Below the pieces are notes generated by a model that was not told the origin of the DNA, ran no database searches, and saw nothing but the letters and a program-made list of their open reading frames with translations. 46,382 bases of DNA from an uncultured Lachnospiraceae bacterium (lineage in GTDB: Bacteria > Bacillota > Clostridia > Lachnospirales > Lachnospiraceae): assembly GCA_900544445.1 (NCBI GenBank), contig UQVK01000021.1:1-46382 (forward strand), written 5' to 3'. The position numbers and the translations under genes were made by a program. This document shows positions 36,640 through 44,634 of this stretch, one piece after another; within the stretch, counting starts at the first letter, position 1, and every line of letters begins with the position of its first letter.

Positions 36640-38586
36640 ATGAAAAAAGCAGCATTGGAATGGAAAAAAATTTACAGCAGTCCGGATTTCCACAGGGAAT
36701 ATTTGTACGAAGGAAAGCTTGGTTTTTTTTATGAAAACACGGAAAACGTTTTCCGGGAAAGCGTTTTCCGCATCTGGAGTCCCTTTGCAGAAGAGGTCAT
36801 GATCCGATTTTACCGGGACGGGAGCGAAGGAGACGCTTTTGCGGTTTATGAGATGAAGCGTCTGGAAAAAGGCGTATGGGAATACCGGGCGAAGGAAGAT
36901 TTCCACGGAATCTATTATGATTTCGCGCTCCGCATCGACGGCGAAGTCGTGATATCGACGGATATATGCGCAAAGGCCTGCGGAATCAACGGAAAGCGCA
37001 GTATGGCGGTGGACCTTCGCCGGACGGACCCGGATGGCTGGGACAAGGATGGAGCGCCGGAGAACGGGACGGAGCAGGTGATTTATGAAACCCATGTGAA
37101 AGAATTTTCCTGGGACCCTGCGGGAGGCTTTCCGGAGGAGGTGAGAGGAAAGTACCGGGCTTTCTGCTGCAGGGATACTACCCTTCACGGAGACGGCGTT
37201 CATCCCACGGGACTTTCGTATCTGAAGGAGCTCGGCGTGACCCATGTTCAGCTCATGCCGGTCTATGATTACGGCTCTGTGGATGAAGAGGGAGATCCCG
37301 TACAGTTTAACTGGGGCTATGATCCCATGAACTGGAATGTGCCGGAGGGCTCCTATTCCTCCGATCCCGCCCGCGGCGAGGTCCGCATCCGGGAGCTGAA
37401 AGAGGCCGTGCAGAGCCTGCACCGGCAGGGATTCCGTGTGATCATGGATGTGGTATATAACCATACTTACAGCCTGGATACGGCCATGCAGAGGACGGTT
37501 CCCTGGTATTATTACCGGGTGAAGGAGGACGGAACCCTGTCAAATGGCTCCGCCTGCGGAAACGATGTGGCGTCGGAGCGGCCCATGTGCGCAAAGCTCA
37601 TTCTGGAGAGCGTGCTTTACTGGGCGGAAGAATATCATATGGACGGCTTCCGCTTTGACCTGATGGGGCTTCTGGATGTGGAACTGATGAACCGGATCCG
37701 CCGCGCGCTGGATGAGCGGTTCGGAAAAGGGGAAAAGCTGGTGTACGGAGAGCCCTGGGCGGCCGGATACACGGCGATGGAGAAGGGCTTTCGCCAGGCG
37801 GTCAAAAATAATGTGAGGCACCTGGATGTCAACATCGGCGTTTTTTCCGACGGAACGAGGGATGCGGTCCGGGGAAGCGTGTTCCGGCTGAAGGAACCCG
37901 GCTTCGTAAGCGGAGCGCAGGGGATGGAGGGCGCCATCCTCAACAGCGCGAAGGCCTGGCAGGGAAAGCGGGGAGCCCGCATGCTGGCTCCCTCCCAGAC
38001 CATCACCTATATTTCCGCTCATGATAACCAGACGCTTTGGGATAAGCTGGCGGAAACCACGCCGGATGAGGAAAAAAGAAGGCGGCAGTACCGGCTGGCA
38101 GCGGGCATTTATCTGACCTGCCAGGGAAGGCTTTTCTTCCTGTCCGGGGAGGAATTCGCCCGCACTAAGGGCGGGCTGGAGGACTCCTATAACGCGCCTG
38201 TTGCCATCAACCGGCTGGACTGGGAGCGGGCATGGGAGGAACGGGAGCTGGCGGACTATTACAGAGGCCTGATCGCTCTGAGAAAACAGCTTCCCGGACT
38301 GTGCGACAAGAGTCCCCAGGCGGCGGAGCGGATCCGCATAGCGTGGAAAAGAAAGGGCTTCGTGGGATTTTTTGTGGATAACCGGGGCAAAGGCGCGCCG
38401 GATACGTGGAAAACGCTCTGCATTCTGTATAACAGGAAAGAAAAGCCGGTGAGCGTACCCCTGGAGGGTGACGGCTGGGAAGTGCTTGCGGACGGGAAAG
38501 ACAGCTTCCTGTGGAAAAATCCAAAGCAGATCCGGAAGGAAGCGCAGATTGACCCGGTGAGCATTCTGATGCTGGGAAAGAGGTAA
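36640..38586 (+). CDS. Pullulanase-type alpha-amylase (GH13)
   Basis: This 648-aa protein has an N-terminal CBM48-like domain, then a GH13 barrel containing FNWGYDPMNWNVPEGSYS, the type I pullulanase signature. Catalytic residues are Asp340 (FRFDLMG), Glu371 (YGEPWAAG) and Asp462 (SAHDNQT). There is no signal peptide, so it acts inside the cell, cutting alpha-1,6 branches of imported dextrins or glycogen. ATG 36640 has AAAAGG upstream; a TTG at 36607 is less likely. A 15-base tandem duplication near residues 35-44 holds two operator-like palindromes. Confidence 0.92.
   Translation: MKKAALEWKKIYSSPDFHREYLYEGKLGFFYENTENVFRESVFRIWSPFAEEVMIRFYRDGSEGDAFAVYEMKRLEKGVWEYRAKEDFHGIYYDFALRIDGEVVISTDICAKACGINGKRSMAVDLRRTDPDGWDKDGAPENGTEQVIYETHVKEFSWDPAGGFPEEVRGKYRAFCCRDTTLHGDGVHPTGLSYLKELGVTHVQLMPVYDYGSVDEEGDPVQFNWGYDPMNWNVPEGSYSSDPARGEVRIRELKEAVQSLHRQGFRVIMDVVYNHTYSLDTAMQRTVPWYYYRVKEDGTLSNGSACGNDVASERPMCAKLILESVLYWAEEYHMDGFRFDLMGLLDVELMNRIRRALDERFGKGEKLVYGEPWAAGYTAMEKGFRQAVKNNVRHLDVNIGVFSDGTRDAVRGSVFRLKEPGFVSGAQGMEGAILNSAKAWQGKRGARMLAPSQTITYISAHDNQTLWDKLAETTPDEEKRRRQYRLAAGIYLTCQGRLFFLSGEEFARTKGGLEDSYNAPVAINRLDWERAWEERELADYYRGLIALRKQLPGLCDKSPQAAERIRIAWKRKGFVGFFVDNRGKGAPDTWKTLCILYNRKEKPVSVPLEGDGWEVLADGKDSFLWKNPKQIRKEAQIDPVSILMLGKR
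36741..36769. promoter_or_regulatory. Tandem LacI/cre-like palindromes inside the pullulanase gene
   Basis: GGAAAACGTTTTCC (36741-36754) is a perfect 14-bp palindrome with central CG, and GGAAAGCGTTTTCC (36756-36769) follows 15 bases later with one mismatch. Both look like LacI- or CcpA-family sites. They encode NVFRESVFR, so this may simply be a small coding duplication. Confidence 0.4.
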
Positions 38587-38594
38587 AAGAAATC

Positions 38595-40649
38595 ATGAAA
38601 TGGAACTATGGAAAACAGGATTGGAAATTGATATCCCGCGGGCTGGAAAACTGTTATCTGATGACCAACGGGCTGGGCGGTTTTTCTTCCCTGACCATGA
38701 CGGGCGTTGCGGCGCGCAATGACCACGCCTTTCTGATGGCCTGCGCGCAGGCTCCCAATCACCGGTACAATCTGGTGCACCGCCTGAAGGAGGAGCTGAT
38801 CTTTCCGGAAAAGGACGGCGGCGCAGAAGCAGACGCCGGGGCGGCACAGGAAATCCGGAGGGTGCTTTCCACCCAGGAATTTGCCGAAGGTGAGCCGGAA
38901 ACGGGCTGCCGTTATCTGAGCTTCTTTTCCTGGGAGGATGCGCCGGTGTGGAGATTTCTTGCGGACGGCGTGGAGATCGTCAAGGAGGCAGGACTGGAAC
39001 ACGGCTCCAACCGGGTGGCCCTCCGGTATGAGATCACAAACCGGAGCCGCAGGGAAGCGGTTTTGCAGGTGACGCCTTTTTACCAGTTCGTTCCCAAGGG
39101 AAAGGACATGGGAGAGGCGCAGCGGATCGTGAGTATGCCATCCGGACGGATTCATGCGGAAAACGCAGTGTCCGGCTGTCCGGATCTGTATCTTCGCACG
39201 AACGGGGAGCTGGAAAGCATCCCACGGGTTCAGGAAAGGCTGTACTACAGTTATGATGCCTGCGACGGAAGACGCAAGACGGGACGGACGGAGACGGATC
39301 ATCGGATTACCATTCAGGTTCCGGCAGGAGAGAGCCGGACGCTGGAGATCGTCTTTGAGACGGAACGTTCGGAAAGAAGTGCGGGCTGGATCATCACGGG
39401 CATGAAGGAGAGAAGAAAGGCCCTCCGGCAGCAGGCGCATTTCCGGTCGGAAACGGCGGGCGCGCTCGCTGCGGCTGCGGATCAGTTCGTTTCCAGAAGG
39501 GATTCCACCAAAGGGGAAACCATTCTGGCAGGTTATCCCTTCTTTGAGGATTGGGGAAGGGATACCATGATCGCTCTGCCCGGCATCTGTCTGAGCACGG
39601 GAAGGTATGAAACGGCAAAAAGCATCCTGCGCACCTTTGCGGTGAACGAGCGGGACGGTCTGATGCCGAACCTGTTCCCGGAGGGCGGAAACGAGCCCAT
39701 GTACAACACGGCGGACGCGGCCCTGCTCTTTATCAACTGCGTGTACCTGTATTTCCGGAAAACCCGGGATGCGGCCTTTGTGGAGGAGATGTATCCGGTG
39801 ATGGAGCGCATCGTAAAGGGCTATATGCAGGGCACCCGCTTCGGTATCCACATGGACACCGACGGTCTGATCGCGGCAGGACAGGGACTGGACCAGGTGA
39901 CCTGGATGGATGTGCGGGTGGGAGAGATCCTTCCCACGCCGCGTCACGGAAAGCCGGTGGAGATCAACGCCTACTGGTACAATGCCCTGCGGATCATGGA
40001 AGCGCTTGGGCGTAAAGCCAAAGTGGATGGCTGCGGGCCGGATTACGGGGCGCTGGCGGAGCAGGTGAAGCGTTCCTTCACGGAAAAGTTCTGGGACGAA
40101 GAACGGGGCTGCCTGAAGGATGTGCTTCCTGCGATGGATGCAAAAAAGGCTTCCGCGGAGACGGATTCCGCCCACGCGCAGGATCAGATTCGCTGCAACC
40201 AGATCTGGGCGGTATCCCTGCCCTTCACCATGCTGGATCGCAAGAAGGAACGGCAGATCGTGGAAACGGTTTTTGAAAAGCTTTATACGCCGTATGGCCT
40301 GCGGACGCTGGAAGCGGGAGACAGGGAGTTTCATCCTTTCTACGGCGGCCCCATGGAGGAACGGGACATGGCCTACCATCAGGGGACGGTATGGGTGTTC
40401 CCGCTCGGCGCATACTACCTGGCGTACCTGAAAGTGCATGACTACAGCGAAGAAGCGAAACAGACGGTGAAGGAGCAGCTGGAAACCCTGGAGCCCGCCC
40501 TGCGGGAGGGCTGCATCGGACAGCTTCCGGAGATCTATGACGGAGAAAATCCGGTTTCGTCGAAGGGCTGCTTCGCCCAGGCCTGGAGCGTGGGAGAGAT
40601 TCTGCGGGTGTATGACGCGCTGGAGAAAGGCGTCCAAGAGCCGATATGA
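38595..40649 (+). CDS. Amylo-alpha-1,6-glucosidase (glycogen debranching, GH133-like)
   Basis: This 684-aa protein has an N-terminal beta-rich domain (NCYLMTNGLGGFSSLTMTG) and a C-terminal alpha/alpha-barrel with FEDWGRDTMIALPG and LFPEGGNEPMYNTADAALLF. This matches the bacterial debranching enzyme family that removes branch glucose from glycogen or dextrin. No signal peptide is present. It starts eight bases after the pullulanase gene, giving the locus two debranching activities. Confidence 0.92.
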   Translation: MKWNYGKQDWKLISRGLENCYLMTNGLGGFSSLTMTGVAARNDHAFLMACAQAPNHRYNLVHRLKEELIFPEKDGGAEADAGAAQEIRRVLSTQEFAEGEPETGCRYLSFFSWEDAPVWRFLADGVEIVKEAGLEHGSNRVALRYEITNRSRREAVLQVTPFYQFVPKGKDMGEAQRIVSMPSGRIHAENAVSGCPDLYLRTNGELESIPRVQERLYYSYDACDGRRKTGRTETDHRITIQVPAGESRTLEIVFETERSERSAGWIITGMKERRKALRQQAHFRSETAGALAAAADQFVSRRDSTKGETILAGYPFFEDWGRDTMIALPGICLSTGRYETAKSILRTFAVNERDGLMPNLFPEGGNEPMYNTADAALLFINCVYLYFRKTRDAAFVEEMYPVMERIVKGYMQGTRFGIHMDTDGLIAAGQGLDQVTWMDVRVGEILPTPRHGKPVEINAYWYNALRIMEALGRKAKVDGCGPDYGALAEQVKRSFTEKFWDEERGCLKDVLPAMDAKKASAETDSAHAQDQIRCNQIWAVSLPFTMLDRKKERQIVETVFEKLYTPYGLRTLEAGDREFHPFYGGPMEERDMAYHQGTVWVFPLGAYYLAYLKVHDYSEEAKQTVKEQLETLEPALREGCIGQLPEIYDGENPVSSKGCFAQAWSVGEILRVYDALEKGVQEPI

Positions 40650-40665
40650 TTCGACAGGCGATTTG

Positions 40666-40677
40666 GCTTCGCGAAGC
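40666..40677. repeat. Small palindrome GCTTCGCGAAGC
   Basis: A perfect 12-bp palindrome lies between the debranching gene and glgP, without a T run. It is another example of the short intergenic hairpins in this window. Confidence 0.5.
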
Positions 40678-40731
40678 GGACTTTAAATGGAAAATCCTTC
40701 CGACCGGGCGGTGTTAAGGCCGGGACGGATG

Positions 40732-40740
40732 TGGTACAAT
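40732..40740 (+). promoter_or_regulatory. Extended -10 promoter before glgP
   Basis: TGG-TACAAT is an extended -10, 42 bases before the glgP start, with no strong -35. It could allow glgP-malQ and the following gene to be expressed apart from malE. Confidence 0.5.
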
Positions 40741-40782
40741 AAAGAGACAACAGAGGAACAGATTTGGAAAAGGAGAAGAAAG

Positions 40783-43044
40783 ATGGAAAAAGAACTGGAG
40801 CTTTTATTGCAGGAAAAATTCGGAAAGTCCATTCAGGATGCGTCCAATGAGGAAATCTATGCGGCGCTCCTGGGCATCACCAAAAAGAGAATGGAAGGAA
40901 TGAAGAGGAATGAGGGAAGCCGGAAGCTGTATTACATTTCCGCGGAGTTCCTCATCGGCAAGCTGCTTTCCAACAACCTGATTAACCTTGGGCTGTTTGA
41001 GGAAACCAGAGAAGTGCTGAAGAAGTATGGAAAGGATATCACCGAGATTGAGGAGATCGAGCCGGAACCCTCTCTGGGAAACGGCGGCCTGGGAAGGCTT
41101 GCCGCCTGCTTCCTGGATTCCATCGCGACGCTTGGGCTGCCCGGAGACGGCGTGGGACTGAACTATCACGACGGCCTGTTCCTGCAGAAATTCAAGGACA
41201 ACAAGCAGGATGAGGAAAAGAATCCCTGGATCACGCCGGAAAGCTGGCTGACCCGGACGGAGCGCCATTTTGAAGTGCCTTTTAAAGACTTCACCGTGAC
41301 TTCCACCATGTACGACATCGACGTGCCGGGGTATCAGCAGAACGGCTGCAACCGCCTGCATCTGTTCGATCTGGACAGCGTGGATGAAAACATGATCGGA
41401 AACGGAATCAATTTTGACAAGAACGACATCAGAAGAAACCTGACCCTCTTCCTGTATCCCGATGACAGCGATGAGGCCGGACAGCTTCTGAGAATCTATC
41501 AGCAGTATTTCATGGTGAGCAACGCGGCTCAGCTCATCCTTGCGGAAGCGGAGGAGAGAGGGGTGAACCTGTATCACCTGCATGAGCATGTGAGCATCCA
41601 GATCAACGACACCCATCCCACCATGGTGATTCCGGAGCTGATCCGTCTGCTGGAGGCGAGAGGCTTCAATGCGGATACGGCGGTGGATGTGGTGAGAAAG
41701 ACCTGTGCCTACACCAATCATACCATTCTGGCGGAGGCGCTGGAGAAATGGCCCATTTCCTATCTGGAAAAAGTGGTTCCCCACCTGCTTCCCATCATCC
41801 GCGACCTGGATGCCAGGGTGAGAAGGGATTTCCATGACGAGCGGGTTTATATCATCGACAAGGAAAACCGGGTACACATGGCTCACATCGACATCCATTA
41901 CGGCTATGCGGTGAACGGTGTGGCGGCTCTTCATACCGAAATATTGAAGGATTCCGAGCTGAAACCCTTCTACGATATTTATCCGCAGAAATTCAACAAC
42001 AAGACCAACGGCATCACTTTCCGCAGATGGCTGGTTCACTGCAACCACAGGCTCTCCGATTATCTGGGAAGTCTGATCGGCACGGATTTTGTGAAGGACG
42101 CGGCTCAGCTGGAAAAGCTGATGGCTTATCAGAATGACGAAACGGTTCTGAACCGCATTGCTGAAATCAAAAAGGAAGCCAAGACGGACCTGAAAAAGTA
42201 CCTGAAGCAGACGCAGAATGTGGACATCGATGAAAATTCTGTTTTCGACATCCAGATCAAGCGTCTCCACGAGTACAAGAGACAGCAGATGAACGCGCTG
42301 TACGCCATTTACAAATATAAGGAGATCAAGAAGGGCAATCTGCCGAAGCGCCCCATCACCATGATTTTCGGCGCGAAGGCGGCGCCGGCCTATACCATTG
42401 CAAAGGACATCATCCATCTGCTCCTGTGCCTGCAGCAGCTCATCGACAATGATCCGCAGGTGAGCCCTTACCTGAAGCTGGTGATGGTGGAGAACTATAA
42501 CGTGACCAAGGCGGAGAAGCTGATTCCCGCCGCGGATATTTCCGAGCAGATTTCCCTGGCTTCCAAGGAGGCTTCCGGAACGGGCAACATGAAGATGATG
42601 CTCAACGGCGCGGTGACGCTGGGAACTCTGGACGGCGCAAACGTGGAGATCCACGATCTGGTGGGCGATGACAACATCTATCTGTTCGGCGCGAAATCCG
42701 AAGAGGTCATCCGTCTGTACGACACCGCCGGATACCATTCCGGAGAGATTTATGACAGCGATCCGGAAATTCAGGAGCTGGTGGACTTCATCGTCAGCAA
42801 GGAGCTGATCCGCATCGGCGATCCCGTCAACCTGGGAAGGCTGTATAAGGAAATCGTGGGCAAGGACTGGTTCATGACCCTGCTGGATGTGAAGGATTAC
42901 ATTCAGACCAAGGAGAGGATGCTTTCCGATTACGAGGATCAGAAGGCATGGACGAAGAAGATGCTTGTCAACATCGCGAAGGCGGGCTACTTCTCCTCCG
43001 ACCGCACCATCGGGGAGTACAACAGAGACATCTGGCATCTGTAA
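40783..43044 (+). CDS. glgP: Glycogen/maltodextrin phosphorylase
   Basis: This 753-aa GT35 enzyme releases glucose-1-phosphate from alpha-1,4-glucans. It shows [45 protein letters not shown] and the PLP-lysine region [19 protein letters not shown] (Lys604). Residue count is shorter than animal or E. coli phosphorylase but normal for clostridial versions. ATG 40783 has AAGGAG upstream; an earlier in-frame ATG at 40687 precedes the putative promoter. Confidence 0.95.
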   Translation: MEKELELLLQEKFGKSIQDASNEEIYAALLGITKKRMEGMKRNEGSRKLYYISAEFLIGKLLSNNLINLGLFEETREVLKKYGKDITEIEEIEPEPSLGNGGLGRLAACFLDSIATLGLPGDGVGLNYHDGLFLQKFKDNKQDEEKNPWITPESWLTRTERHFEVPFKDFTVTSTMYDIDVPGYQQNGCNRLHLFDLDSVDENMIGNGINFDKNDIRRNLTLFLYPDDSDEAGQLLRIYQQYFMVSNAAQLILAEAEERGVNLYHLHEHVSIQINDTHPTMVIPELIRLLEARGFNADTAVDVVRKTCAYTNHTILAEALEKWPISYLEKVVPHLLPIIRDLDARVRRDFHDERVYIIDKENRVHMAHIDIHYGYAVNGVAALHTEILKDSELKPFYDIYPQKFNNKTNGITFRRWLVHCNHRLSDYLGSLIGTDFVKDAAQLEKLMAYQNDETVLNRIAEIKKEAKTDLKKYLKQTQNVDIDENSVFDIQIKRLHEYKRQQMNALYAIYKYKEIKKGNLPKRPITMIFGAKAAPAYTIAKDIIHLLLCLQQLIDNDPQVSPYLKLVMVENYNVTKAEKLIPAADISEQISLASKEASGTGNMKMMLNGAVTLGTLDGANVEIHDLVGDDNIYLFGAKSEEVIRLYDTAGYHSGEIYDSDPEIQELVDFIVSKELIRIGDPVNLGRLYKEIVGKDWFMTLLDVKDYIQTKERMLSDYEDQKAWTKKMLVNIAKAGYFSSDRTIGEYNRDIWHL

Positions 43045-43061
43045 AAAATAAGGAGATTTCA

Positions 43062-44528
43062 ATGAGAGAATCAGGAATTTTGATGCCGGTTTCCTCGCTT
43101 CCGTCACGGACGGGAGTGGGGGAGCTGGGCGCGTTAGTATACCATTTTATTGACCTGCTCCGGGAAAACGGAGTGAAAATCTGGCAGATTCTGCCGCTGA
43201 ACCCGGTTGGATACGGCAATTCTCCCTATCAGCCCTATTCCTCCTGCGCGGGAGATGAGCTGTACATCAGCCTGGACGCGCTGCAGGAGGAGGGACTGCT
43301 GTCCGAACTTCCGCCCTCCTTCCGGGAAAATGCGGAACGGGTGGATTATGAGGCAGTCCGCGCCTTTAAGGAACCGTACCTGAAGGCGGCATACGATGCT
43401 TTTGTGAAGAAGGGCGGAAAGGAAGAGGAAGCTTATCAGAGCTTCATCTCCCAGGAATGGGTATATGATTATGCCGTTTTCCGCGCCCTGAAAAGAAAGA
43501 ACGGCGGAAGATGCTGGAATGAATGGGAAACCGCCGACAGAGACTGGCCGGAAACGCGCGGCACTCTTGCTGCGGAAATCGAAGAGGAAGCGCAGTACCA
43601 GATGTTTCTGCAGTACCTGTTCTACACCCAGTGGATGAAGGTGAAGCAGGCGGCAAACGATGCGGGAATCCGCGTTATGGGCGACGTGCCCTTCTATGTG
43701 GGCGTGGACTCCGTGGATGTATGGGGCGGCAGGGACAACTTCCTTCTGGACACGGACGGAAGACCGATCTTCATCGCCGGCGTGCCGCCGGATTATTTCA
43801 GCGCCACCGGACAGAGGTGGGGCAACCCGATCTATGACTGGGACTATCTGAAAAAGAACGGCTATCAGTTCTGGGTGGACCGGATCGGCTACAGCAATAA
43901 GCTGTTCGATATCATCCGCATCGATCACTTCCGGGCCTTTGATACCTTCTGGAAAATCCCGGCCACCTGCCCCACGGCGGTGGAAGGCGAATGGATCGAA
44001 GCGCCGGGCTATGAGGTGATCGATACCCTGCTGGAGAAGCTTCCCGGCGTCTGCCTGGTGGCGGAGGATCTGGGCGACCTGCGGCCGGAGGTGCTCACGC
44101 TGAAGGAGCACTATGGCCTGAAGGGAATGAAGGTGCTGGTATTTTCCATCAATACGGACGGAAAATATGCGTTCGATTCCTTCCCGGAGACGGAAAATCT
44201 GATCTGTTATACCGGAACCCATGACAACTCCCCTCTGATGGAGTGGTATGGGGACTTAAGCTGCGCGGCAAAAAGAAAGGTGCGCGCTTTCCTGAAGAAA
44301 AACGGCATCAAAACGGGCAGTGTACATGACAGGCTTCTGACCTATGCCCTCACAGGCCGGGCAGATATCGCCATTGTGCCCATGGCGGACATTCTGGGAC
44401 TTGGAAAAAAAGGACATATCAATACGCCGGGAACGGTGGGGTCCCCCAACTGGGAATGGCGTATGCCGGATTTTGACGGGGCGGAAAGGATGCTTTCCCG
44501 TTACCGGAAGCTGCTGACGAACAGGTGA
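43062..44528 (+). CDS. malQ: 4-alpha-glucanotransferase
   Basis: This 488-aa GH77 enzyme starts GILMPVSSLPSRTGVGELG. It contains WQILPLNPVGYGNSPYQPYSS in its substrate region, the nucleophile Asp288 in IIRIDHFRAFD, and Glu in VAEDLGDL. It rearranges small maltodextrins into longer chains for the phosphorylase and releases glucose. AAGGAG lies six bases before ATG 43062. Confidence 0.95.
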   Translation: MRESGILMPVSSLPSRTGVGELGALVYHFIDLLRENGVKIWQILPLNPVGYGNSPYQPYSSCAGDELYISLDALQEEGLLSELPPSFRENAERVDYEAVRAFKEPYLKAAYDAFVKKGGKEEEAYQSFISQEWVYDYAVFRALKRKNGGRCWNEWETADRDWPETRGTLAAEIEEEAQYQMFLQYLFYTQWMKVKQAANDAGIRVMGDVPFYVGVDSVDVWGGRDNFLLDTDGRPIFIAGVPPDYFSATGQRWGNPIYDWDYLKKNGYQFWVDRIGYSNKLFDIIRIDHFRAFDTFWKIPATCPTAVEGEWIEAPGYEVIDTLLEKLPGVCLVAEDLGDLRPEVLTLKEHYGLKGMKVLVFSINTDGKYAFDSFPETENLICYTGTHDNSPLMEWYGDLSCAAKRKVRAFLKKNGIKTGSVHDRLLTYALTGRADIAIVPMADILGLGKKGHINTPGTVGSPNWEWRMPDFDGAERMLSRYRKLLTNR

Positions 44529-44617
44529 GAGTGAAAAATGTGCCTGACAGCACATTTTTCACTCCTGGATCTGCGCCGAACCTCTGAGTCGGCGCGCGTG
44601 CTTCAGCGCAAAGCGCT
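44529..44617 (+). repeat. Triple hairpin between malQ and the next gene
   Basis: A perfect 15-bp hairpin (GAGTGAAAAATGTGC facing its complement, loop CTGACA, 44529-44564) begins right after the malQ stop. GCGCCGA/TCGGCGC (44573-44595) and AGCGC-AAA-GCGCT (44605-44617) follow, then the GGAGG ribosome site. The 13 bases TCGGCGCGCGTGC (44589-44601) recur at 15703-15715 before rsmI. Confidence 0.75.
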
Positions 44618-44634
44618 TCAGCATGGAGGTAAGA

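Noticed and set aside
38259..43107. Two minus-strand frames of nearly 800 codons opposite the debranching enzyme and glgP
   Set aside because: Their composition is that of a reverse-complement shadow of GC-rich genes; the plus-strand genes carry all the catalytic motifs.
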